From Candidatus Curtissbacteria bacterium RIFCSPLOWO2_02_41_11 (GTDB lineage: Bacteria > Patescibacteriota > Microgenomatia > Curtissbacterales > GWA2-41-24), in the NCBI GenBank assembly GCA_001775055.1, contig MFBU01000005.1, positions 1 to 49,643 of the forward strand: 49,643 nt of DNA, given 5' to 3'. Each line of letters opens with the position of its first letter. Positions within the stretch are counted from its first letter, which is position 1. The position numbers and the translations under genes are program-made. Positions 42,356 to 49,283 of this stretch are shown here, in pieces. The notes beneath the pieces are model-generated. The model was not told the DNA's origin. It did no database searches and saw only the letters and a list, made by a program, of their open reading frames with translations.

Positions 42356-42450
42356 GTTGACATTTGACATCTGACAACTGACAAAATTGGAATTTTTTAT
42401 TTACAAATTTTCCGCTTAAGTCAATTGTCAATTGTTATTTGTTATTTGTT
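42356..42450 (+). repeat. 7-nt-periodic palindrome in 23S rRNA
   Basis: Left arm: TTGACATTTGACATCTGACA and ACTGACAAA (TGACANN period 7). Right arm: GTCAATTGTCAATTGTTATT and TGTTATTTGTT. The arms are complementary and enclose about 36 nt. Confidence 0.7.
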
Positions 42451-42778
42451 GCCGCCCGACGGGCGGCTGGGGCGCAGTTAACGACGCCAGGCGACTGTTT
42501 AACAAAAACACAGGTCTCTGCAAAGTCGAAAGACGAAGTATAGAGGCTGACACCTGCCCAGTGCTCGTAGGTTAATCGTCTGAGGTGATCTGTCTTTGGA
42601 CAGTGAGCTTCGGATGCAAGCCCGGGTAAACGGCAGCAGTAACTATAACTGTTCTAAGGTAGCGAAATTCCTTGTCGGGCAAGTTCCGACCCGCACGAAA
42701 GGTTGAACGACTCGGCGACTGTCTTGAGGATAGACTCGGCGAAATTGCAATGGCTGTGAAGATGCGGCCAACTTGCAC

Positions 42779-42809
<31 letters not shown>

Positions 42810-42953
42810 CAGCTTGGCATTGATTTGGAGATTAGACTTGTATAGCGTAGGAGGGAGCCAGGTACCGTTTGGTACCTGGCGACAATGTAACACCTCCCGG
42901 TTTGCTTTTCAAATCTTACCGTTTGTCCTAATAAAATACGGGAGACGGGACAG

Positions 42954-43007
<54 letters not shown>

Positions 43008-43150
43008 TACAAAGGTCGACTCAACTCCTACAGAAACGGAGCGTTAGAGTGCAAAGGCATAAGTCGGCTTAACTGTAAGTGGTACATCACGAGCAGATGC
43101 GAAAGCAGGTCTTAGTGATCCTCACGTTGCTTATGGGAGCGCGTGAGCTT

Positions 43151-43183
<33 letters not shown>

Positions 43184-43617
43184 GATCTTCCCCAAGAGTC
43201 CATATCGACGGGAAGGTTTGGCACCTCGATGTCGGCTCACCGTATCCTCCCGCTGAAGTAGGCGGGAAGGGTTGGGCTGTTCGCCCATTAAAACGGTACG
43301 CGAGCTGGGTTCAGAACGGCGTGAGCCAGTTCGGCCTCTATCCGGTGCAAGCGTTTGATACTTGAGGGGGGTCACCACTAGTACGAGAGGACCGTGGTGA
43401 GTTAGCCTCTAGTGTGCCAGTTGTCACATCAGTGGCAGTGCTGGGTAGCCACGCTAATAACTGAGAAGCGCTGAAAGCATCTAAGCGCCAAACAGGCCCC
43501 AAGACTAGGTATCTGTAAGATCCGTTGTAGACTACGACGTTGATAGGCGGCAGGTGTAAAGCAAGTAATTGTTGTCGCGCGCAAGCGCGAGAGCGCTTAG
43601 CGGAATGCGTGGACTAT

Positions 43618-43680
43618 TAACTAGAAACAAGAAACCTTAAACAATTTCTAAAGTTTCTGGTTTCAAGTTTCATGTTAATT
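43618..43680 (+). repeat. 7-nt-periodic palindrome near the 23S rRNA 3' end
   Basis: Left arm CTAGAAACAAGAAACCTTAA, right arm AAGTTTCTGGTTTCAAGTTT: GAAAC and GTTTC every 7 nt in complementary arms, inserted in a distal hairpin of domain VI. Confidence 0.7.
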
Positions 43681-43735
43681 GTTCGCCAGCTTCGCTGGCG
43701 TTCAGCTTAGCCGTACTAATAGATCGAATGACCAA

Positions 43736-43760
43736 ATTCCATTCAGTTTCGAAGACACTA
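43736..43760 (+). other. 3' strand of the 23S rRNA processing stem
   Basis: ATTCCATTCAGTTTCGAAGA and following bases pair with 40059-40083. Confidence 0.75.
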
Positions 43761-43764
43761 GATA

Positions 43765-43915
43765 TGTATGCGAATCAATGCGAATAGGTATGGCGGTTTA
43801 TCTTATTCGCTCAAATTCGCATGGGAGGATTACTTCTGTGAGTAGTTCTTAGCATGCGAATATAAACGAATATTTTAAGGCTGATAAGCACATTAGATAA
43901 AATTCGCGTATTGTA
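43765..43915. repeat. Dispersed 10-nt-periodic palindromic element, copy 2
   Basis: GCGAATCAATGCGAAT, then ATTCGCTCAAATTCGC, a core with GATTACTTCTGTGAGTAGTTC, then CGAATATAAACGAAT, and finally ATTCGCGTA. Same order and orientation as 38640-38783, 5 kb away. Confidence 0.75.
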
Positions 43916-43917
43916 AC

Positions 43918-43951
43918 TTGACAAAGTCAAGCTAAAGCGCTTAAATATAAT
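43918..43951 (+). promoter_or_regulatory. Promoter for the 154-aa gene
   Basis: TTGACA (43918-43923) with a 17-nt spacer to TTAAAT (43941-43946), which overlaps a TATAAT (43946-43951). The transcript would include a 60-nt leader with the hairpin at 43979. Confidence 0.5.
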
Positions 43952-43978
43952 CAGTTTTCACAAGCCTGCCCAAAACAT

Positions 43979-44004
43979 TCCCATTAATCGGGGTGTTTTT
44001 TTTG
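43979..44004 (+). terminator. Hairpin plus T8 in the leader of the 154-aa gene
   Basis: CATTCCC and GGGGTG form a short stem (with G-U pairs) around ATTAATC, followed by TTTTTTTT. It ends directly before the GGGAGG ribosome site. It could terminate the 23S transcript or attenuate the downstream gene. Confidence 0.5.
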
Positions 44005-44015
44005 GGAGGAAAATT

Positions 44016-44480
44016 ATGATTGTTGAAAGATTAGACTATTTTGGCAAAATTGCTGCTAGAAAAGATCCAGATAATTATGAGCAGCAGTTAGAGCCGGAAG
44101 CAATCGGCTTTATAAAAGGGGTATTTAAGCTTCACCCTGATATTAGGATTCATTTGGCTAGACGTGATCCAAGAGTCTGTGAATTACTGCACACCGCTGA
44201 AGACAGGGATGCTTTTAAGCAGGCCATGGAGGGAGTTTTCGGAGGGGATACAGTCCATGTACTTGCGACAGCGGAACAGGATTTAATGGAATTAGTAGGA
44301 CCGGTAATGACTGGAAAGCCTTCTCTAAGATTAGCAGAAATCTATGCGGATGATCCAGAGATGGTGTTGCATTTAAAAGATATCGTGACAACTGCAAAAA
44401 GGATTATTGGCGGGCTTAAAGATGAATTGCAACCGATTGTCAGAGAACCTGTTTTGGTACCCGCTTCCATAACTTATTGA
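44016..44480 (+). CDS. Protein of unknown function lying between 23S and 5S rRNA
   Basis: The 154-aa, acidic, soluble-looking protein has a good ribosome site (GGGAGG, 7 nt before ATG). No signal peptide or membrane helix is seen. Predicted to be mostly helical, with VCELLHTAEDRDAFKQAMEGVFGGD and a C-terminal helix HLKDIVTTAKRIIGGLKDELQPIV. No family is recognised and no catalytic pattern is obvious. Its stop codon overlaps the -35 element of the 5S promoter. Its place inside a would-be rRNA operon is unusual and might hint at a role tied to ribosome synthesis, but that is only positional. Confidence 0.6.
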   Translation: MIVERLDYFGKIAARKDPDNYEQQLEPEAIGFIKGVFKLHPDIRIHLARRDPRVCELLHTAEDRDAFKQAMEGVFGGDTVHVLATAEQDLMELVGPVMTGKPSLRLAEIYADDPEMVLHLKDIVTTAKRIIGGLKDELQPIVREPVLVPASITY

Positions 44481-44506
44481 TTTTTCCATGACATTTTTGC
44501 TAGAAT
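44477..44506 (+). promoter_or_regulatory. Dedicated 5S rRNA promoter
   Basis: TTGATT (44477-44482, overlapping the TGA of the preceding gene), 18-nt spacer, TAGAAT (44501-44506). The predicted start, 7 nt after the -10, is the first base of mature 5S (44513). Confidence 0.6.
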
Positions 44507-44512
44507 TTCATT

Positions 44513-44630
44513 TGCTGGTGTCTGTAGCGATATGGAACCACTCCTTCCCATTTCGAACAGGATAGTGAAACGTATCAGCGGCGACAATAGTGCCTGGGCA
44601 ACTGGGTGCGAAGATAGCTCGATGCCAGCA
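44513..44630 (+). rRNA. 5S ribosomal RNA
   Basis: The 118-nt segment closes with TGCTGG/CCAGCA (helix I). It contains GTAGCGATATGGAACCACTC, then CCCATTTCGAACAGG (loop C region), GTGAAACG, and TGGGTGCGAAGATAGCTCG, all in canonical 5S order. It is separated from 23S by 777 nt and a protein gene. Confidence 0.93.
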
Positions 44631-44653
44631 ATTTTTTTTTGAAAAAATTGCTG
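44626..44653 (+). terminator. Palindrome and T-run ending the 5S transcript
   Basis: CAGCAATTTTTT and AAAAAATTGCTG form a perfect 12-bp inverted repeat around TTTG. The left arm includes the 3' strand of 5S helix I. The run of T at 44632-44640 directly follows the 5S end. Confidence 0.5.
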
Positions 44654-44721
44654 TGCTCGCGCTGCGGTCCTCTCCGCCAATTTGCGGATGCGGGTCTAAT
44701 GCTCGATGCCAGCACTAAAAT

Positions 44722-44747
44722 AGCTCACCCAAAAGGTGGGCTTTTTT
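44722..44747 (+). terminator. Rho-independent terminator
   Basis: AGCTCACC-CAAAA-GGTGGGCT followed by TTTTTT. Confidence 0.75.
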
Positions 44748-44824
44748 GTGGAAGCCAAGTTGCGGTGTTCTCCTTCAGTTGGCAGATGTGCGCCTAATAT
44801 TCGGTGCTAGGCATTAAGAAAATT

Positions 44825-44847
44825 ACTCACCTAATCGGTGAGTTTTA
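44825..44847 (+). terminator. Rho-independent terminator (second repeat unit)
   Basis: ACTCACC-TAATC-GGTGAGT followed by TTTA; a perfect 7-bp stem but a weak T tract. Confidence 0.55.
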
Positions 44848-44853
44848 TATTAT

Positions 44854-44859
44854 TATAAT
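44854..44859 (+). promoter_or_regulatory. TATAAT -10 element for a leaderless 710-aa gene
   Basis: A perfect TATAAT ends 6 nt before the ATG at 44866, so transcription should start at the A of the start codon. No convincing -35 is seen; a terminator stem occupies that position. Confidence 0.5.
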
Positions 44860-44865
44860 ATTAGT

Positions 44866-46998
44866 ATGAATGAAGTCGGTACTGAAGTTATTGAGAAAAC
44901 AACTGCGCAACCTTCTGATCAAAGTACTGCCAAACAACCTGAGGTAGAAAAAGTAGCTGCACAAGTTCAACATACTACTAGAGAGGAAAACCCTAAAAAT
45001 GCATTAACTCAGTTAGCTAACAGAAATAAAGTTAAACCAGAAATATCTGATTCTATTGAAAGTGAAGAAGCCCGCAGAGCGAGAGAAGTGTTAGGAAAAA
45101 TTGTTCAAGGTGTTAAAGACTGGAAACCTTTTGAGGAAGAACACGACATAAAACTTGATGATGATCTTGAACACTTGGTGGAAGAGGGAGATATGTATTC
45201 ACTTTTGAGACTGAAAAGCGAAAACTATAGGGAAATTGAAATGCATACTACTTATTCCTATAGAGATCGGAGTTATCGCTCTAGTAAAACTACAGAGATT
45301 GGGAAAAAGACAGAACTTGCTGAAAGAGATTCTGAAATTAAATCGGATTTGAGAAACAGTCTTCAAAGAAGGGTGCGGATAAAAGCCGCAATACTAAGAG
45401 TGGTAAAAATGAAAAATAGTGATTATAGAGAAGATGATATCTACACATACATTGATGAAAAAAACGAAAAAAGACAGAATATGTGGTTTGGTGATATTAG
45501 CAGACAGGAACTATTGGAATCTGCAATTGACTTAGCATTAAGTGTTGATGCGAATATACCAAATTCTTTGGAACTGTGTAAAATAGCTGAAAGTTTAGGA
45601 ATAGGCGAATCAATACTTAAATTTTTAGTTGGAAGTAGAGAAGATTTTTTTTTAAAGTTGGTTACAAAAGTGTTAGATGAACCTTTTAAAGAACTACCAA
45701 ATTATATTAAAGGATTTATGGCTCGTAATATAAATAGTGCAAAATTAATAGATTTAGCGTCAGCTCTTTCTGAAGAAAAAGTTAGTACACAACAGCTTTT
45801 TAAATCCCTTACTGAAAATTTATCTAATGGTGAATTACCGGGTATATTTCCAGAAAGATTGAAAGAATTTTTAATACTTGGTGAAAACCCAAATATTGCG
45901 AGATATGTTAGGTCTGGTGTTTTTGAAATGGAGGGTTTACTTAAACGTATTGTATCTAGAAAAGATTTTATGGGTTATGCTAAAACTTTTGACTTAATAA
46001 TTGGGCGAGGAGACGATGCTAAATTATGTTTTGAATATGCCAGGTTGTCTGATAGTTTATCGAGAGGTAGATTCACATGGGATGAATTTCCTGAAATTCA
46101 AGGTGAAATTCCAGGACTACCAGATCATTTACAGTGGAGGAATATGAGTATTGCAAGTAGGCGGCGTTTTTTAAGTGATGGAGGGACAAAAACTGATGAT
46201 CAAATTAGAGAAATGGATAAAATTGAACCTAAAAATTTTTCAGAAAAAGGCAGACTGATTTTAATCAGAGCGATATTAACTGAGGTTATAAGTAAATCAA
46301 AGAATAGTAGAGTAAAACAAAATGCAGATAAGCGGAACAGAGAGTTGGTTGGAATGGATGGTGAAGTATTAAAAACAGGGGATTTATTGCATGGAACTGA
46401 TATTGGGCATTTTACTGCAATATTGTCTAGCGGAGATAGGTCAGGTGAATTTTTAGGTTTTGTTTCAATTAATGATGCTACTCCTTTGGGAGCTGATTAT
46501 TCTCAAGTACTTCAAACCGATGTTGATGGTTCATTTACTTACGATGATGAAAAAGCAGAAACGAGATTATCAATACAGGAACTTAGAAATAGATACAAAG
46601 AGAATCCTTTTGGGGCAATTTATGGTGCTAGCATTGCGGCACAATATGGCGCAAGACCGAGAGAATCATTTACTTCTCATGATGCGAAAAGTTCCGAAGA
46701 CACTGGAATATCTTTAATATTTAATAGACAAAGAAATGATGTGTTTTTGAGGGGTATGGAGTATAGCGGACAGATGAGGAGTCACCATATTCTTATACCA
46801 GTTGGATTACCCTCTACGGAGATAACGGGAGTAATTGTTAATGAAAATGCTACAGAAACTCTGGATAAAGCAAAGCAAAATATTGTTGACAATGGTTTTT
46901 TTATTCCCATTTATGGACTTGATGGAAAACTACTATTCACTCTTATACATTACGACCAAATGAGGAATAGTCAAGCGGAATTAACGAGTGCTGTTTAG
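44866..46998 (+). CDS. Large soluble protein of unknown function with C-terminal HGT-motif domain
   Basis: The 710-aa, highly charged protein has no signal peptide or membrane helix. Residues 1-~75 are disordered (Gln, Thr, Lys, Glu), ~75-480 are largely helical, and a distinct C-terminal domain starts near residue 500 with TGDLLHGTDIGHFTAILSSG (His509-Gly-Thr) and SGEFLGFVSIND. It continues with SLIFNRQRNDVFLRG, HHILIPVGLP and a final beta-rich segment. An HGT motif followed by an I..SG helix occurs in several ADP-ribosyltransferase-fold families (Tpt1, Arr-like), so an ART-like domain is possible. I cannot place the full catalytic triad. No immunity-type neighbour is evident. Confidence 0.6.
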   Translation: MNEVGTEVIEKTTAQPSDQSTAKQPEVEKVAAQVQHTTREENPKNALTQLANRNKVKPEISDSIESEEARRAREVLGKIVQGVKDWKPFEEEHDIKLDDDLEHLVEEGDMYSLLRLKSENYREIEMHTTYSYRDRSYRSSKTTEIGKKTELAERDSEIKSDLRNSLQRRVRIKAAILRVVKMKNSDYREDDIYTYIDEKNEKRQNMWFGDISRQELLESAIDLALSVDANIPNSLELCKIAESLGIGESILKFLVGSREDFFLKLVTKVLDEPFKELPNYIKGFMARNINSAKLIDLASALSEEKVSTQQLFKSLTENLSNGELPGIFPERLKEFLILGENPNIARYVRSGVFEMEGLLKRIVSRKDFMGYAKTFDLIIGRGDDAKLCFEYARLSDSLSRGRFTWDEFPEIQGEIPGLPDHLQWRNMSIASRRRFLSDGGTKTDDQIREMDKIEPKNFSEKGRLILIRAILTEVISKSKNSRVKQNADKRNRELVGMDGEVLKTGDLLHGTDIGHFTAILSSGDRSGEFLGFVSINDATPLGADYSQVLQTDVDGSFTYDDEKAETRLSIQELRNRYKENPFGAIYGASIAAQYGARPRESFTSHDAKSSEDTGISLIFNRQRNDVFLRGMEYSGQMRSHHILIPVGLPSTEITGVIVNENATETLDKAKQNIVDNGFFIPIYGLDGKLLFTLIHYDQMRNSQAELTSAV

Positions 46999-47159
46999 CG
47001 TTTGCGGTTTTTTATTCAATTAAAACTGTAATACAAGAAATTAGCTTACTGGTGGTAGGGTTTTTATTAGTTTATTGCTGGGAACATTTTTAAACGATCG
47101 CAAAATTTTGTCTCTCAATTGGTAATGTTGAGTTTGGTCTTGATTTTTAAAGATTGGAT

Positions 47160-47189
47160 TTGACTTTGGGGTTGGGAAGATTGTTGAAT
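47160..47189 (+). promoter_or_regulatory. Putative promoter for the 188-aa gene
   Basis: TTGACT (47160-47165), 18-nt spacer, TTGAAT (47184-47189), followed by a purine-rich ribosome site (AGAGGGAA) before ATG 47207. The rest of the 208-nt gap shows only a CTCAA/TTGAG hairpin. Confidence 0.4.
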
Positions 47190-47206
47190 AAGAATAGAGG
47201 GAAATT

Positions 47207-47773
47207 ATGCCAGGAGATCCAGAAGCAGGAATTACTCCAGTGGCCGCAACAGTTGGCGCTGCGGAAGCAGTTACTCCTGAAAAAACCGAAGCACAGCAGA
47301 AAATTGAGGCTTTGGTTAATCAAGTAAGGGGAGTAAATGCCCAACTAGGTGGAAAAGTCGCAGCGGAAGTCCACTTTGATGATGGGAGATCGACCCTTTT
47401 CTTTGCACGCACAAGTCGGCAACCAGGCGAATCTATATTTGTTTATGGTGTAGATTCACTCAGTGGTCCGGTTTATATTTCGGGAGAACTATCCAAAAGA
47501 TTATTGCAAGGGAGCCAAAATGCTATTGATTTACAGCAAGCAGCAAGCGTGACTGAAGATGAGGTGCACAATTGGGTGCATCCCTTTAGGGATGAAAATG
47601 AGTTAACTAGTTGGTCAAAAGCCTTCGAAGAATCTAAAAATGCTGTACTTCAAGATCGAGTGGAAATGCAGAAAATCAGAGAAGCAAAAAACAGAATCTT
47701 AGATCAAGCATTAAGTGTTGTTTCCGAGCCAATTGATATAAGCACACCACCCTCAATTCCCACCAGCGCCTGA
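47207..47773 (+). CDS. Small soluble protein of unknown function
   Basis: The 188-aa acidic protein starts with a low-complexity Ala/Pro/Thr/Glu segment (to ~residue 25) and a helix (AQQKIEALVNQVRGVNAQLGG). A compact alpha/beta part follows (AAEVHFDDGRSTLFFARTSRQ ... SIFVYGVDSLSGPVYISGELSKRLL), and then a long charged helix. The last residues (STPPSIPTSA) are disordered. No family is recognised. The start ATG has an AGAGGGAA ribosome site. Both flanks are non-coding, so it is probably monocistronic. Confidence 0.6.
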   Translation: MPGDPEAGITPVAATVGAAEAVTPEKTEAQQKIEALVNQVRGVNAQLGGKVAAEVHFDDGRSTLFFARTSRQPGESIFVYGVDSLSGPVYISGELSKRLLQGSQNAIDLQQAASVTEDEVHNWVHPFRDENELTSWSKAFEESKNAVLQDRVEMQKIREAKNRILDQALSVVSEPIDISTPPSIPTSA

Positions 47774-47844
47774 TCGGCCGCCGATTTCGTAAATTTTAGC
47801 GCTTTTTTTATCCGCAAAAAACTGGTATACTGCCAGTTATCAAT

Positions 47845-47898
47845 GTCCAATGACCAAAACCCAAATTCCAAAAATTGGAGTTTGGAGTTTGGAAATTT
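47845..47898. repeat. 7-nt-periodic palindrome upstream of the S1-domain gene
   Basis: Left arm TCCAATGACCAAAACCCAAA and TTCCAAA; right arm ATTGGAGTTTGGAGTTTGGA. GGAGTTT/GGAAATT heptamers face CCAAANN units. The hairpin lies in the 5' leader of the S1 gene. Confidence 0.65.
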
Positions 47899-47934
47899 GT
47901 AATTGAAATTAAAAGATCAAGGAAGTGAGTATGA

Positions 47935-49152
47935 TTGTTAAAATCAAAATCCTCAAAACCAACGGGATCTTCTCGCGCTAAACCCTTCGGTAAAACTCAG
48001 GGTAAACCTACCTCAATGGAGGAGTTACTCGCCTCAAGCGGGTACCAAATTCCTTCAATTCGGCGTGGACAGGAAGTAAGCGGTAAAATCGTTTCGATTT
48101 CCCATTCGGAGATCTTAGTTGATATCGGCGCCAAAAGCGAAGGAATTGTTGCCAGCAGGGAAATGTCTTCTATCCGAGATATCATTTCCGGGCTTTCTGT
48201 GGGAGACACGATTGATGTGACGGTTATCTACCCGGAAAATGACGCCGGTCAAGTGGTGCTTTCAATGCGCAAGCTTTCGCAGGATGTCCGTTGGCAGGAT
48301 CTTGAGGATAAAAAGAATAGCGATGAGGAGATTGGAGTAGTTGCTCTTGAGGTCAATCGAGGCGGTGTAATCTGTGATTATACGGGACTGCGCGGGTTTT
48401 TGCCGGCTTCGCTGCTTACTAAAATCCCTTCGAATCTTGCCGATTTAATCGGTAAGAGCCTGACTGCTCGGGTTATTGAAGTTGACAGGCAAGGCAATAG
48501 ACTTATTTTTTCCCAAAAGCAGCCTGACACTAAAGATCTTAAGGCTATTGGCAAGCTTTTAGCGAAGGTCAAGATAGGCCAGAAGCTTGCCGGAGTGGTT
48601 AGCGCGATTTTACCATTTGGAATTTTTGTGGAAGTTAACGTAAACGGTAAAGAAGGTCAAGAAGGTAAGGATGGTTCGGAAGGTGAAAAATTGAAACCTT
48701 CTAAGTCTTCTCAACCCTCCCAACCTTCTAAATCTTCTAAGCTCGAGGGCTTAGTGCATATATCGGAGATTTCCTGGGAGAAAGTTGAAGATCCTTCCAG
48801 GCTTTTTAAAGTAGGGGATCGCGTCGAGGTAATGGTAATTGCTAAGGAAGAGGCAACCGGCAGGTTAAATCTGTCGATCAAACAGCTGGCTCACGATCCC
48901 TTTTTGGAAGCATCGGCGGCCTTTTCCAAAGACGAAGAGGTTACCGGCAGTGTAGCCAGAGTTACCCCTTATGGAGTTTTTATGACTTTGAAAAACGGGG
49001 TTGAGGGTTTTGTGCCTATCTCCAAAATTTCTCCAAACGAGAATTATCAAATCGGGCAGAAAATTACCTGTACGATTGAGTCAATCGATTCAAAAGCCCG
49101 GCGAATTTCGCTTTCGCCACTGGTTCGAGAAAAACCGATTTTGTATAGGTAG
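47935..49152 (+). CDS. rpsA: S1-domain RNA-binding protein (ribosomal protein S1-like)
   Basis: The 405-aa product has four S1/OB-fold repeats: GQEVSGKIVSISHSEILVDIG (about 45-110), a degenerate second repeat with GGVICDYTGLRGFLPASLL, a third starting GQKLAGVVSAILPFGIFVEV, and a fourth DEEVTGSVARVTPYGVFMTL (about 325-400). MEELLASSGYQIP ahead of repeat 1 is usual for compact S1 proteins. Repeat 3 is split by a 30-residue GKEGQEGKDGSEGE / KPSKSSQPSQPSK insertion encoded by a 9-nt-periodic palindrome. The start is uncertain: TTG 47935 follows GGAAG, but an ATG at 47931 opens a 16-codon peptide in another frame; ATG 48016 is a shorter option. It binds mRNA on the 30S subunit, by family. Confidence 0.85.
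   Translation: MLKSKSSKPTGSSRAKPFGKTQGKPTSMEELLASSGYQIPSIRRGQEVSGKIVSISHSEILVDIGAKSEGIVASREMSSIRDIISGLSVGDTIDVTVIYPENDAGQVVLSMRKLSQDVRWQDLEDKKNSDEEIGVVALEVNRGGVICDYTGLRGFLPASLLTKIPSNLADLIGKSLTARVIEVDRQGNRLIFSQKQPDTKDLKAIGKLLAKVKIGQKLAGVVSAILPFGIFVEVNVNGKEGQEGKDGSEGEKLKPSKSSQPSQPSKSSKLEGLVHISEISWEKVEDPSRLFKVGDRVEVMVIAKEEATGRLNLSIKQLAHDPFLEASAAFSKDEEVTGSVARVTPYGVFMTLKNGVEGFVPISKISPNENYQIGQKITCTIESIDSKARRISLSPLVREKPILYR
48647..48740 (+). repeat. 9-nt-periodic palindrome in frame inside the S1 gene
   Basis: Left arm AAGAAGGTCAAGAAGGTAAG has a 9-nt period (AAGAAGGTN). Right arm ACCTTCTAAGTCTTCTCAAC and CTTCTAAATCTTCTAAG has the complementary CTTCTAAGT unit. A period of 9 keeps the frame, giving Lys/Glu/Gly repeats then Pro/Ser/Lys repeats. 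Confidence 0.75.
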
Positions 49153-49159
49153 CAGCATT

Positions 49160-49275
49160 AGAAGTGGGAAGTTGGAAGTGAGAGGCTGGAAATTGATGTG
49201 AGAATTTTAAGAAATCGAATTATCCCACTTCGATAATCTAGCGTCGCATTTCTCACCTCTCACTTCTTGAAGTTG
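49160..49275. repeat. 7-nt-periodic palindrome between S1 gene and radA
   Basis: Left arm GAAGTGGGAAGTTGGAAGTG and AGAGGCTGG; right arm TCTCACCTCTCACTTCTTGA. The heptamers (AGTTGGA, AGTGAGA) face their complements across about 50 nt. Confidence 0.65.
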
Positions 49276-49283
49276 ATTGATTG

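Larger units (their letters stand above)
44663..44858 (+). repeat. 98-nt imperfect tandem duplication containing 5S-like 3' end and terminators
   Basis: Unit 1 (44663-44760) and unit 2 (44761-44858) align from TGCGGT through CTAAT, GCTCGATGCCAGCA (unit 2 ATTCGGTGCTAGGCA) and a terminator hairpin. GCTCGATGCCAGCA in unit 1 is identical to the last 14 nt of the 5S gene. This suggests duplicated, decayed 5S 3' ends. Confidence 0.6.

Noticed and set aside
44866-46998. Toxin-antitoxin or defence system
   Set aside because: Only an HGT motif hints at an ART fold. No paired small gene or defence partner is adjacent.
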